From Aselliscus stoliczkanus (taxonomy: Eukaryota; Chordata; Mammalia; Chiroptera; Hipposideridae), in the NCBI GenBank assembly GCA_033961575.1, contig CM066737.1:104498709-104562708 (forward strand): DNA of 64,000 nucleotides, read 5' to 3'. Position numbers and translations under genes: made by a program. Of the stretch, positions 20,901 through 33,260 are shown in pieces. The first letter of the stretch is position 1. Each line of letters starts with the position of its first letter. The notes under the pieces are model-generated. The model was given only the letters and a program-made list of their open reading frames with translations, was not told where the DNA came from and did not search any database.

Positions 20901-23611
20901 CTCATTCCAGGGGATTTGCCGCCCCCACCCCCCAGGGGGGTTTTTTGCAAACGCGGTTTTCCAGGGCAGGCATGATAAAACATCAAGCTCTGCACAAATA
21001 TTAATGTGGAACAGGATAAGAGGTGGCAACTGCTTGCTCCAAAACAACTATTTATGGACTTTCATTAAGAAGACTGGAACTCATGCCAGAGAACACTGCA
21101 TTCACCCACAGGTGCTCCTCAAGCAGTTCTGTTCTGATTTCCAACTACACCATGCAGCTATTTAGGCATATTCATCTCATCACTGCTGATTACACATGCA
21201 GAAATCTGGACAGACTAGGGCAGTCGCCTAACAGCATATATAGCCCAGTGAGTTCTCACTTTTTCAGCCTATTAAATCATTTAAACACTCCTCTGTTTGT
21301 CAAGAGTTCTCCATAGCAAGTTCCAGAAACAAATCTGTATGTCTTTTTTCAAGCTTTTCTCACACTGATAACACAACCACTCTTATGAGAACTAACCTGC
21401 TGAAAACTACCTTAGCCTCTGAATACAAAAACCTAATACAAGTCACAAGAATTTGGAATTAAAACAGTTAGTTCAGTTTACACTGAACAGTTCAGTTGGT
21501 TTACACTGCTCTGCTATCCTTCACAACTTGGATAATGAATGTGGCCATGGAATGAGCGTATCAAGTTGTGCCATACTATTTCTCCATCCTGTCAAACAAT
21601 AGCATACATTTGTAAGGCATCAGGCATGGGACAAAGTGAAGTCTGTGTCCAGACTCCTCACGATGAAATGAGCCAGGCTGGGGAAAGCCTCGACTGCCTG
21701 CTTCACTTCTACATTTCTTCCAAAACACACCCGTCTGTCTCTACACCATGCTGATCTAGCTGTCCCTTGCTTACGTTCATTTACATCTAGTCATCCTACG
21801 TTCATAAGCAACAGCATTCCAAACCGTGTAACACACAATGGTCAAAACTTAACAAAAAGTAATAAAAGAATGCAGAGGGTGAAAATACCCAGCTCTCATC
21901 TTCACAGCATGTACAATATCAAGATTCACTTTGGGAAACAGATTTCTCCTCCAAGTTACCTACTGAGCCCAGGCACCCCCCGGCTTCCTGGTGAGCAGGG
22001 GCCTGGGACCGCTTCTAGCCTGGCCTTCCCAGCACAATGCAGTCAGGCCTCCCTCGACCTGCACACCTGGATCCCCAGGTCTCTTCCCTCAGGTATCCTG
22101 ACCTTTCATTTGCATCACAGCTTTCCAAACTCCCTGAGGCATTTTCTGAGTCCACTGTTCCCCGCAAAAAACCCTTAATAAATGTTCTCTGTTGATGATC
22201 TGCTTAGTCACAAGCCCTATTTTCTTGTCCTTGGTTTTGACTGAGAAATTTATTACCTAGCTAGCTTTCAAGTTAAATGTTTCCCAAACACACACACGCT
22301 TCTATTTGGCTTATTTCCTTATGCTGCCTAACCAGCCAATTGCCCGGGGCAGAACTACTTAGAAACCCATAACTTGATGTCCCTACTTGGTGTCATATAA
22401 TCTCATAGAGATTATAAAGTACAACTGTCTCATTTTACATAGAAAGAAATGTAGTCACCTAACTTGGCCAGAGTAGCAAGTCAACTACAGATGGAACAAC
22501 ACTCCTCTGAGGCCAGTGATGTTCTCCCTGCACGCATTCCTCTTGCCCCGTCCCAGAATAAAGCCTTCAGGTAAGAAAAGAACACATATTCCTTTCTTAG
22601 ATCCTCAGTCATGGCGATCATTTTAAGCTGTAAAATTTAGCATCCCCTGTACCCCACAGCAGACAACTCCTGATATGAGGCAGAGAAACCTAGCCATCAG
22701 CAGCATGAGTCACAAAGCAAAGCTACCCACAAAATTTCTAAAACCAGAACCTGCCCTTTTGACTCCTCTCAATCATTTACTCCCAAATTTCACCTAAAAG
22801 TTACACCTGCCACCAGAATGAAGCAGTACATATAAGATAGTATAGTCTTAGCTAGGCCTGGGGAAAACAGGCTGGAAAACGGAAGAAAAAAATGATGCAA
22901 AGCCATTAAAAAAATTTCATTTCTTGATTTCGATAAAATGCATGCGTAACTATTGTCTACTGAGGCTAGATTTAAGGAAGAATTTTATGCTCAACAAGAA
23001 TGGCTACTCAATTTGATTCTTGTTAAGTATTCACATGTGGTCAAACTACAAAGCTGTCAAAGGCACAGCAACTTTTCCTCATTTCACCTACGTCAGCCCA
23101 CAATAAATGCCACCTTATACCTGTGTGTGGGTGTGCACCTGTTTTGTTTGTTTTTAATGACACTTGGCCCCTGACCTTGAGCAGCAGGGCAGTAAATTTT
23201 GCTCCTGGACAAAGTCATAACCTGATCTTATGATTGTAACTAGACTGTAAGCTCCCTACTGCCCTTCATATCATCAGCAGCTTTGTATCAGCGTGTGACA
23301 GGCTACTCAGTAAATGTTTGTTGACAATTAGAATAATACAGAAACCAAACTCCCTAAGTCTACTTTAAGGGATCTGAATGGCTCTCAAGTTAGTTCTTTT
23401 TGACACTTTTGCCCTTAAAAAAAAAAAAAGAAAAAAAGTTCTGTTATCAGAAATTTATTTGCTCACTCCTTAATCTTTCAAGGGAAATCGCTTCAAGTTC
23501 TCAAATTTATCCCTGCTCTAAAAATGATGAGGAAGAATTCTAAATAGGAAAACGACATTGCATTTAACTACAGAAGTGCCCAAATGTGAGCTCTGAAGTT
23601 ACAGACTGCTG

Positions 23612-23808
23612 TAAAGCAGGGTGTCTCAACCCCTGCATTAGAAACATTTGGGGCCAGACAACTCCTTGCTGTGGGGGGCTGTCCTGGGTATTATAGGGTG
23701 ATGAGCAGATGCCTGGCCTCTACCCACTAGAAGCCAGCAGCACTCTCTCTCAGGCGTGAACCAAAAATGCCTGCAGACATTACCAAAAGTCCCCCGTTGA
23801 GAGCTACC
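23612..23808. repeat. hAT-type MER20-like element
   Basis: The ends are inverted (gtgtctcaacccctgcatta against gttgagagct). The middle ggcctctacccactagaagc, with ggggggctgtcctgg, is typical of MER20. Diverged. Confidence 0.65.
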
Positions 23809-24879
23809 TCACACAGGCCTGCTTTGAAACCTGGTCTTCCCTATGTGACCATGGGAAACAGACCACACCCCAGCAAATGCCTCATCTGCAAAATGGAGCT
23901 CATGCGGCAGAAATGCTATGAAAATTATGTACAAGATTTACACGCACAGGGCATCCAGTGCCAGAGTAGCTCTCCAAGAAATGGTAAGAAATGGGGGGAG
24001 GCTAAAAATTAACTTCTAAAACCAAAGGAACTCATCTTCAGGCCTGCAGAGTACTACAGCCTACCTGGTTAGAAGTGGCTGAGATAGAAAGAGAAGAGAG
24101 GTAGGGAAAGAGGGAACAGCACTAAAGGATCTCCCCCAAGAACCCAGCTTGGAACCAAGGCCAAAGATGTTCTACTTAGCTTTCACTGGTCCACTTTAAC
24201 CTCACAAATGATAAAGCAAAAATATTCCCACATCACAAAACTCTCCAAAATAAGTAAGTCATGAAGCCAGAAACTTTTTAGTATCCGCAAGAGGAATTGA
24301 CTACAATGTCTACACAAAAATACTGAAAGCAGTAGACTGGCACACCATTGCCTTAGATTTGGGAATCTAAATAAGATACTAAGAGTTCTAGACAAGCAGT
24401 GATAACTTTAAGATAAGCTTCTGAAAGCAAAACTAAGAGCAGTCAGTCTCCTTAAACCCCCCTGAGTAAAGAGTTCTGGGTTTCCTTCATCTCTACAGTT
24501 TTGCTCCACTGACCGGATTTTGAGATTACAGGCAATTTAGGGATTTTCCATAACCATGGTGCCAGAGACCGAAAGATAAACAATCAAAAAGATTTTTTTT
24601 TTTAATTTAAAAAAAGCCATTCGATTCTATCCATTGCTTTCATCAGGGCGCTGACATCCTATAAAAAGACTGTGGTCACGTGACAATTGGGCAACCAGGA
24701 GAAAAGCCATTCCTCAAAAGAAGCGTGATCACGGGATGTGTCATCTCTTAAACAGAAACAACAACAAAGCTAACACCTCCACGGCGACTCGCTCAGCGCT
24801 TACAATTCTCATCTTGCCTCTTTCCATACTAAGTTGGAAGAACACGATTCAGAAAGCTTAGCCAGCCTGAATCGGATCA

Positions 24880-25760
24880 CGCCCCAAACCTCCTCCGGCC
24901 CCCAGGACCGGCTCTGCATTGCACACCCCTCACCCGAGTGGTCCTGACACGTTAGCAAGGCTTCCCCGAGGGAGCGAGCCGGGCATCCAAGCTCGCCGGC
25001 GCCTCGGCTTTCTCCCCCTGAAGCAGTCGGGGGCAGGTTCGGTGCGGGTGGTGGGCTGGGGTGTGTGCGTGTGTGCCCCGAAGGTTGGCGGAAAGGCTGC
25101 TGCGTGTGTCCCCGGGGGTTGCGTGTGTGCCCTTTTCCCCCCTGGCCGCCCCCCGGGGGCTGTGTGTCTCCGTCTCCGTCCCGGGGCGTGTCGGGGAGCG
25201 CGGGACCCTCCCCGGGTGTGCGGCTGTGGGAGCCCGTCTGCCCTCAGGCGGTCAGGAGGCGCAGGGGGCGGCCGGCGCCCCGCTTCCAGGGCCCGCGAGC
25301 GTCCCGCGCAGGCCCCGTGTGCCCCCCGCCCCGCGAGCTGCCCGAGGCCCGGGTCGCGCCGGCGGCCCGCGCGTTCGCCTCTGACCCTGCAGCCAGCGCA
25401 CCCGCCCGGCCCCGGCCCCTGGCGCCCGGACCCCCGACCCCCGGGCCCCCGGCCAAGCGCGAGCGAGTCCGCGCCCCGCTCACCTCGCGGCCACACGGCG
25501 GACGTGTGGGAGCTCCGGGCTGGCCGGCCCAGCCACAGGGAGGAACACAGAGGGTCGGGGGCCCCGCGGGACAGACGCGGCAGAGGCACTGCCCGAGCCC
25601 CACTCCAGTCGCTCCCGCACAGCCTGAGGAAACAACATGGCGACGGGCGGGGGCGGGGCCTGGGGGCGGGGCCTGGGGGCGGGGCGGGGCCTGGGGCGGG
25701 GCGGGGCCTGGGGAACTGGGGACTCGAGGTGCCGCTTCGCCCCGCCTCGCCCTGCCCCCG
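24880..25760. promoter_or_regulatory. RAB9A: CpG island, RAB9A promoter
   Basis: A block of very high G+C with dense CpG stands out from the AT-rich surroundings. A tract of tandem GC boxes (gggcggggcc units, Sp1/KLF type) lies at 25644-25715. A YY1-like motif (aacatggcgac) lies at 25633-25643, and no TATA box is seen. Position, orientation of the splice donor at 25484 and distance to the coding exon make it the RAB9A promoter. Both strands show long open frames here, which is expected of GC-rich DNA and is not evidence of coding. Confidence 0.8.
25484..25640 (-). other. RAB9A: Inferred RAB9A first (non-coding) exon
   Basis: On the - strand, sequence just past the GC boxes runs to a strong splice donor (cgcgag|gtgagcgg, exon end at 25484). 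The upstream edge at the YY1 motif is an estimate of the transcription start. No ATG-led frame joins the coding exon in an obvious way, in keeping with a 5'UTR exon. Confidence 0.55.
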
Positions 25761-26499
25761 ACTGCCTTTCTTTGCTAAATCAAGCTTTGCCTTCTGGTCG
25801 GCTGTTCCTCGTGTCCTCCGGCGAGAGCTGGCAGGACATAATATTTATTATCTTTGTTTACGTAACCTGGGAATAAACCATCGCATAAGTACAATTACAG
25901 ATGTTCTGCTTACGATGGGAAAGCGATTGCGCAAAGAGCAAACGGGAAGATGGAAAATGAAAACAGCTGTGATACTGTGGCATAATGCATTTCATTACTT
26001 CGTTTATTTAATAGTTGAATTGCATTTTTAAATAAGTTTTTCTTAATCTTGTTAAAATACTGTCTTTGTCATCTCTAAATAGAAACCAGTAGAGGGAAAA
26101 GGCCGTATTGGAGAAGCTTTTCTTAATTACTTATATATATGGTGTTGAGCTCATGGATCGTCCTATACAAGCCCCCGGAGACCAACGGGCTTTTAGTGAC
26201 CGCTCAATGTATTTTGTGGGGTACATTTAGTTTCTTTATTTTCCAAGAGAAACATCTCACTTTTATGACTTACTAGGTTATCATCATGAAATGACCTCAG
26301 CTCTTTAGGGAGTCATTTTCAACTAATGAATCCAATGTAGTCATTTTATTCAGTACTGGAAAGGTTATGTTTGAGTTTCTCACAAATATAAAAGACAGTT
26401 TTCGCATCCTTGTGAAAATTAGGCATGTAAAAAAGAATGAGTTCTACTTGGAGTTTAAATTAATTTTTCTTTTATAGAAAAAAATTTTTTTTATCCATC
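25761..26499. other. Upstream of RAB9A, nothing recognised
   Basis: This AT-rich sequence between the CpG island and the LTR holds no exon or repeat I can name. Confidence 0.4.
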
Positions 26500-27516
26500 T
26501 GCGGGGGGCCGGCCCCCGCGAGGACCAGGGGTTCCCTCGGGTTGGACGCCGTCGGCGAGGAGAAAGAAGGATGGAGACACTGGAAAGAGCTTCACAGGAG
26601 CGCCACACCTTTATTGTTAAAGCCGGGCCCCTTTTATAGGGCTTCTGACCATTACCTCAATTGCAAGTTATGTTTCACATGATCAGGATGTTTTTTCTTT
26701 CTCAGAACTTTTACTTTTTTGTAATTGTATCTTTCCAGGGTAAACTGTGGCCTCTTCAACGATTTTACTTATCCTCTAAAGAGTGGTTACAATATAACTA
26801 CCTTACAGGGCGTATACTTGAACTGTTGCCAAGAGTCTAGCAGTGGCTGAGTTTACCGCAACAAACTATTTCTATGTGATTATAATACTTAGTAGCAAAA
26901 GGACGCTCAAACTTTTCCTATCCTACAAAGAGCTACATATTATCGTAATAGACGGTAACTCTGTTTCTCAGTCAAAGCTTCAGTATCTGTTGCTACAGCA
27001 ATGTACAAAGCAAAGAGTTAAAACAAGGCTGGTAAAATACCTCATGCTCAGTAAGTTGTCTCTTATCAGAACTCTCATGGCCGAGAGACCTTGGTCTCCT
27101 GGTCTCCAAGGAAACCTTTCACAGCTGCATAGGCAAGGCAGAGGCCGTCTGTCTCTCACAGGCCCTCCCTGGCCCATGTGGCCAGAGGCCCGAGCCTCAG
27201 TTTCCAAGGGGCTTGAGTCCCCAATATCTCAGTTCAGGTTGTAGCCTGTTTTAGGGAGTTTCCTTTTCTTTAGGAAATCTTGTCCCGTTGTTGACTTACA
27301 CAACCAGCTATCATCAGGGTGCCCCAGGAACTTGCCATAAATGCCGTGAAAGTACTGTCTCCTATAGGATCTGATGTGGAGGAAAGGCACATGGGTTCAT
27401 AGAGACAGGAGATATTACATGACCAACCATAAGGCAGCATCCCAGACATCCAGTGCTGAGCGTGGATCTTTATTTCAAGGTGGCCTTGTCAGACACTAGG
27501 ATGCTGTCGGCCCCCA
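26500..27516 (-). mobile_element. Solo LTR of an endogenous retrovirus, copy 1
   Basis: Read on the - strand it runs TGGGGGCCGACAGC to GGCCCCCCGCA, about 1 kb. It has a TATA box (CTTTTATA on the + strand, 26631-26638), then a poly(A) signal (TTTATT on the + strand, 26610-26615), as in the U3/R part of an LTR. It is colinear over its length with 50771-51738. A probable six-base duplication (tatcca) lies at 26492-26497 and 27518-27523. No internal retroviral sequence is attached, so it is a solo LTR. Its transcription direction matches RAB9A, whose promoter is about 0.8 kb downstream. Long LTR and six-base duplication suggest a class II (beta-like) origin, which is an inference. Confidence 0.85.
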
Positions 27517-28560
27517 ATATCCATGCAGATATTTCCCCAAGGAAATATGAGTAAAGGTTTTTAAAATACAAATCTGTTGAAAATAGGGAGGGGGAAGAGA
27601 TATCCATTATCTTATTTTAAAACAGATAATAATTAAAACTACACAATAAAACATATAAGAACATTACAGTTAATTTTCCAAAAGAAAAAAATATATATAT
27701 TGTCATGTACATTGAACTAAATTGCAACAAGCAATGCCCAAGGTCACTAAGGAAAAGCCACCTGAAAATCGTATCACAATCATAATCAAGGAGTGATGGA
27801 ATAGGAATTTATCTCTGCAACTGCTAATACCAACCAGCTATTAACAAGTGGTCTTAACGGAATTATTGTATCTTGGCTTAAAGTAAGCCTTAGAACCGAA
27901 AAAAAGGTTCTAAGAAAGTCCTACAAGTGATTCTTAGGCTGTTCCAATATGCAAGTGAAGCATGCAAACGTATATGAGTGTAGCTTATAGTCAGCACCTG
28001 AAGAAAGAATGAGAGAAGTAATTTTTTCTGAAATAACTATTACTTAGTCGCTAGCCAATTGACCCTTAAGAATACTCAAATATTCTGTCTGGTCTCTTCC
28101 ACCATTCTCTTCTTTACCTAATTGATCTGATAGTGCAAGAGTAGGTTGGGTCAAAAGATTTTTCCCTGAACGGCAACTTTGGGAGATTTTTGTTATGGAG
28201 TGTGTGTGGTTGGCAAGCTGACACAAGTGAGACAGATGGTCTCTCTCCCTTGCTCCATGAACTTGTTTACTGATGAAAATCATTTAAGAACTGACCTAGT
28301 TTGACTCCTTTCATCTGTTTAGGATTTTTGTCTTTATATTCTATAAACATCTAATGCATCACTCATGAAGGAAAAAGAGGTCAAGGCAGCTAGGCATTAA
28401 TGATTCTTTTTCTTAAATGACACCTACTCATTAGTACTATGAGCACTGGGAGTTAATACTCCATCTCAAGCCAGAGACTGAAAGAAATCACCTCCTCTGG
28501 TATCACTGATGAAAAGCTACAGGTGAGCTCCAGACTCAGGCATAATAAATACTGATTATA
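27517..28560. other. Intergenic, nothing recognised
   Basis: AT-rich sequence without a recognised repeat or exon. Short frames on both strands have no visible motif. Confidence 0.35.
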
Positions 28561-28573
28561 ATTAAATTGATTA

Positions 28574-28752
28574 CAGGCATACCTCGTTTTATTGAGCTTC
28601 ACTTTATTACGTTTCACAGATGTTGTGTCTTTTACAAATTGAGGCAAGACCCTTCCCACAGCAAAAAGTTTATGACTCGCTTTATTGTAATACTTGCTTT
28701 TTCATGGTAGTCTGGAACTGAACCTGAAATATCTCCAGGAATACCTGTATAC
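28574..28752. mobile_element. Tigger1/MER2-like MITE
   Basis: The left end acaggcatacctcgttttat and the right end atctccaggaatacctgta are the inverted terminal repeats of the Tigger1 group. Only about 180 bases remain between and including them. Confidence 0.8.
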
Positions 28753-29090
28753 TTTTCACATACAAAGAAAACCACAGGACTCAATGGTAGGCAATTTGAC
28801 CATTAAATGACATATCTAAATAATCAGAAATTTGATATTTTTCCCAAGTCATTGGCCAAAATAGAGATTTGCCCTCAATATTGCATAGATGCTCTTGTAT
28901 AGCTATGTTAAGAAGGGAGAAAAGCATAAAATGTAATTCAAAATCCATTATATTTCACTTCAAGGGAAAGTCAGAATGAAATTAGATAACAATATATGAT
29001 GTTAAGTGAAAAAGAACATTTCCAAATAATATATGGAGGAAAATCCCAATTTGGTGGAGGAAACATTTCTTGTATAACTTTGCAATATAC

Positions 29091-29304
29091 CATGGGTGCC
29101 AAAAATATATATACACATTTTAAGAGATGTTATCTATGTATTACTTTTCAAATTTGAATTGAATTACAGTATAGCAATGCGTAGTATGACATTCGCTCAA
29201 AAGATGGTGTTCATCAAATGAACGCTAGCATCATTCATTGTATTACAATCTTAATGCAGTTTTTCCCTTTCTTAAAATGTATATACATTTTTTGGCACCC
29301 TTTG
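29091..29304. mobile_element. Short Tc/mariner-type element (copy 2 of 3)
   Basis: The ends catgggtgccaaaaatatat and tttttggcaccctttg are inverted repeats, with TA at or next to both edges. The interior is related to 53600-53835. Confidence 0.72.
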
Positions 29305-31365
29305 TATATTGAAATATTTAATATATTTATTTATATGTATTTACATATTTATAGAATATATACATTTTCAATAATAGAAACCAATGTCACATTTTTCCAG
29401 TTTGCCTAGAAACTAAATTCAGCATGTATCTTACATTAATACAGAACTATTGATCCCAATCCTTACATCAAATAAAATTTCAGTATATGAGGAAATACCA
29501 GAAATCTGATTTCTTCACTGCATAGCTTAAAAAGGAGTACTAAATGAAAAAGTGAATAGTAGCATCATCCTTGATCTATATATCATCAATGAGCACATTT
29601 CATAATTTGCAATCTTCAGGTTGATGTGATCAAGTGGAAAGTCTGACTTACAACCATGATAGAACATATATTTTGGCATGAGTCTCATCAATTCTGTCCA
29701 GTAGTTGATGATGAATGGCTACCTGGGAGTCAAAAGCCACTGGTATGCTTCCTTCCATCAGTCTGTCCACTGTTAGGAAAGGGAGCATGGGAGTCAGGAG
29801 CCAACACAACTGGTACCTCCCAAGTTTGGATAACCAACATAGCAGCCCACACCCTTCCAGTGTCTGCAGCATAGACACACATCTACTTTGTCTCCTTGGA
29901 TGGCTTCATGATTTGCAGGAAATTAAAAGTCATTTCATGTTAATATTTATTAAACAAATATATGGGGTGTGCACACTTGCCATGTGCTGAGAATAGAGTG
30001 GTAGACAAGACACAGGAGGAATTCAAGGGGTGTCCCAGGCACCCTCCCAACATTTTTCTTCCCATCCACCAGCTGTGCATCATACGACCTTACCTTGGTG
30101 AATAAAACAGTTTCAGTCCCTTTCCTAGGAGAGTTTAAAAGAATAAAGGAGACATTTAATAAGCAACCTAACAAATTGGATGAAGGCTTTGAAGGAAGTA
30201 TACAAGGTGTGCTAAGTGGGAATGCAGAGTGATGCTATCAGAGAGGACATGAATGAGGAAGTGACTCATGCTGAGCCCTAAAGACACACAAGCAACAGTG
30301 GGAAGGGCTGTGCAAGTTGAGGGAACAGCAGTTCCCCAAGAACCTGGCACAAAGCAGCACTCAATACAATTCTAAATAAAGAAAAGATGTACTATTATAA
30401 AATCTTCATAACTGATGGAAAAACTGAAATTGTAATTGTTTTTCTAGCCATAACTGGATCTGATGTGTTTTATTAAAAATAATAAGCATGTGTTGAATAG
30501 TGCAGCTCTTTCTCTACCACACTCTAAACATAGCTTTAACTTGGGTAATTACAGATGACAGAATGCAACAAGAATTGACATTCAGGAATGAAGTGGGGAA
30601 TTTGAGCCTTTGACTGGTTTCCTGATGAGTGGAGTCATAAACTGTACTTCACCTTTAAAGGCAGGAGAAGGAAAATCCCAGGCTGCTATGGTTACATTAG
30701 ATAAAAAGTATATTTTTGCATGTGTTGTATGGGTGTTTGTACATATAAGTGTTTATTTAAAAAAAGAAAACAGGAAAACGACAAGGAAATTCAAAACAGT
30801 TCAATTAGGGAGCTGAATTTTGAATTCCATGTTGCAATAAGTGAAGATTTTTTTAATGAGGTCATTTTCAGCAACCTTTAGAATTACTTTATATGACACC
30901 CAAATGAAATCTTTGCCTTAGGCTACCATGGTTAGGGTAAGCCAAAAACCCAGTTATGTTAGCAACTCTTTCCTTCAGACAGAGCCCTCCCAAATCCACA
31001 GACACATTCCAAACTCCATGCCACTCCTAGAACTCAGGACAATACTGCTGAAGTGTTGCTCTTTCCACCTCCCTGTTGCCATGTGTCTGAGCAGCCAAGG
31101 CCCATGAGCCACTAAGAGTTAAGGCCACTATGGTGCTCACATAACCAACTTCTCATCCTCTCATCTTCTCCTGTCATCACCACCCACGTAAGCATAAATA
31201 GTCCAAGCTAGTGCAGCATCCTGGCCACAGCTGTAGCCAGACTCAGCCTAAACTCAAACCCTGATTTGATTAAAGTGATAAATCCTCACCCTATCTGCTG
31301 AACAGAGGACAGAAGGAACCCTCGGAGGTGGAAGGTGTTATCTAAAGCATTTGTGTTTCCTTTAT
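29305..31365. other. Intergenic, faint old repeat traces
   Basis: A segment at about 29960-30370 looks like an old LINE/SINE-derived repeat found widely in mammals (phrases such as ccatgtgctgagaatag and gaacctggcacaaagcagca), but I cannot assign it. The rest shows nothing I recognise. Confidence 0.35.
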
Positions 31366-31369
31366 GCAC

Positions 31370-32430
31370 GATGTCCAGCATGCAACAGAAAAATATTAGA
31401 TATATGAAGAGGCAGCAAAAAGTGACAAATTATCAAGAGCAAACAAAACAATGGAATTTAATAAGTCATGACAATTCAGATGTATCTCAGAGATGAAAGG
31501 GTAATTTAACATTAACAGTTTAAAGAGGGAAAAATACAATCAACTCAATAGATGAAGAAAAAAACACCTTCAGTAAAATTCAACACCCATTTGTGATACA
31601 TCATCTCAGCAAACCAGGAATACAAGGAAAGTCCCTTAACCTCATAAAACATATCTACTAAAAATCTATACCAAACATCATTCTTAATAGTTAAAAATCT
31701 ATAAGTATGCATTTTAAAACAAGAAAAAGATCAATATGTTTGCTGTGACCACTCTGTTCAACATTGGAGGTCCTTACACACAGAAAAGGAAAAATAAGCA
31801 TGAGGATTGTGAAGTGAGAAACAAAACTGTATTAAACAAAAATGATATGCTTAGAAAATCCAAAAGGCTCTATAGAAAACTTATTCAAAGAGTTTAACAA
31901 GGTGCCTTGCAGTATACTGAATGTGCCCCACCCTTCAATTCCTATGTTGAAATCCTAACCTCCAATGTGATAGTATCAGGATGTGGGGTCTTTGGGAGGT
32001 GAGTAGGTCATAAGGGCTGAACATTCATGAGGGGATCAGTACCCTTATAGAGACCCCAGAGAACCCCTCACCCTTTCCACCACACGAGGACACAGCACAA
32101 AGAGGGCCACCCATGAACCTGGAAGTATGCTCTTATCAGACTCCAAATCTGCTGGCACCTTGATCTTGGACTTGCAGCAGTGAGAACAGTGAGAAGTAAA
32201 TTCTGTTGCGTATAAGCCACCCAGTATATAGCATTTTGTTATAGCAACCTGAATGGACTAAGATAATAGATTGAAAAAATTGGTTAACAAAACTAAATTC
32301 CATTTATACAATCAATAAACAGGAACTATAAGTTAAAAAAAATAACCAATTTCAATAACGAAATTATAAAATATTTAGGAATAAATCTAACAAAAAATGT
32401 GAAGACCTTTGTGGAGAAAATTCGGTGTGG
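31370..32430 (+). repeat. Degenerate L1 ORF2 fragment, interrupted by a MaLR LTR
   Basis: Phrases such as tcaactcaatagatgaagaa, aattcaacacccatttgtga and caaaaggctctatagaaaac are L1 ORF2 sequence. It resumes after the LTR with ataaatctaacaaaaaatgt and gaagacctttgt. The frame is destroyed. Confidence 0.7.
31913..32265 (+). repeat. MaLR LTR (MLT1/MST-like) nested in L1
   Basis: It contains tatgttgaaatcctaacctc, ggtctttgggaggtgag, accttgatcttggactt and a tail with gccacccagtatatag and gaatggactaag, the standard layout of MST/MLT1 LTRs. It splits the surrounding L1. Confidence 0.72.
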
Positions 32431-32459
32431 TGCCTGAAAGGACTAGAAATGTGCTAATA

Positions 32460-32655
32460 CAGTAGCTTACAGCTACATGCGGTTATTTAAATTGAAATGT
32501 AAATCAATTACAATTAAATAGCATTTAGGATTCAGTTTCCTAATCATTTTAGCCTAATTTCCAGTGCTCAATAGCCACATGTGGATAGCCCATTGGACAG
32601 TGTAGCTATAGAGTATTTCCACTATCACAGAAAATTCCATTGGACAGCACTAGAC
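32460..32655. repeat. hAT-type MER3-like remnant
   Basis: Phrases caatagccacatgtggatag, cattggacagtgtagc and ccattggacagcactag match the same family as 17290-17475. Confidence 0.55.
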
Positions 32656-33130
32656 TAGAATTGTGCCTTCATCTCATAAATTTTCAATTAGAATGTGATC
32701 ATTTCTATGACACTGCTTATGTTATAAGCAAATAAAGGGAAGCATGACTTAGTAAGAAATACAGATTAGGAGTTGTAAAGTTTTCTTACCTTTCAAGTGT
32801 TTGGGGAATTGTCTTTTTGGGGGAAGGGGTTTTGCTTAGCATCTGAAGTCCCTTCTGACAGTTAGGGAGCCAACTATTTTGTGAGTCTTTTCATTATAAA
32901 AGCCCCAAAGGCCAGATACTTTGATACTTGCTCTTCCAGAATGCTGGCAACAAGGATACAGGCACGAGACACAAGACTGGCCAATTAGATACTCTCTTGA
33001 AAGCTCTGAGTCTTGGGCAAACAACAGCGGTGCTGGAACAGCTCAGAGTTCATTCTGGGGTGGGTAGTGGTGGCCTCTGGTATCTGGTGACCACAGATGG
33101 TGCCAATGGTGAGGACGCCAGTGGTAGTAT

Positions 33131-33133
<3 letters not shown>

Positions 33134-33161
<28 letters not shown>

Positions 33162-33260
33162 TTTTTTGAGGGCAGTGTCACTGGCCCTCATATGTGGGAC
33201 CGAACTGGGGCTGCTGGCTTCCTAAGCCAGCGCTTAACCACCGCGCCACTCGGCCGGCCC
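33134..33260 (-). repeat. Short young SINE (S type) with an ATTT-repeat tail
   Basis: It is a reverse copy with intact boxes. Its tail, on the left, is an ATTT array from about 33131. The duplication cgccagtggtagtattta is present on both sides (about 33116-33133 and 33261-33278). Confidence 0.9.

Larger units (their letters stand above)
6245..25483 (-). other. RAB9A: RAB9A 5' intron region (repeat-rich)
   Basis: This lies between the coding exon and the inferred first exon at the CpG island, about 19 kb, which agrees with the roughly 21-kb span I recall for the human gene. A further small 5'UTR exon may hide here but I could not place one. The repeats I can name are listed separately. Stretches such as 14602-15085, 18835-20400 and 20900-23600 show only weak, old repeat traces or nothing I recognise. 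Confidence 0.6.

Noticed and set aside
20785..21165. 126-codon frame in the RAB9A intron
   Set aside because: It starts inside LTR-like sequence, has no recognisable domain, and lacks splice or promoter support.
23767..24012. 81-codon frame with a CLICK motif resembling a zinc-binding site
   Set aside because: It overlaps the MER20-like element and an MIR core (ctcatctgcaaaatggagct), so it is a repeat shadow.
24919..26031. 370-codon open frame through the CpG island on the + strand
   Set aside because: GC-rich DNA lacks stop codons by chance, and long frames are open on both strands here. The residues are a Pro/Arg/Gly-rich mixture with no domain, and the frame runs through the GC-box tract.
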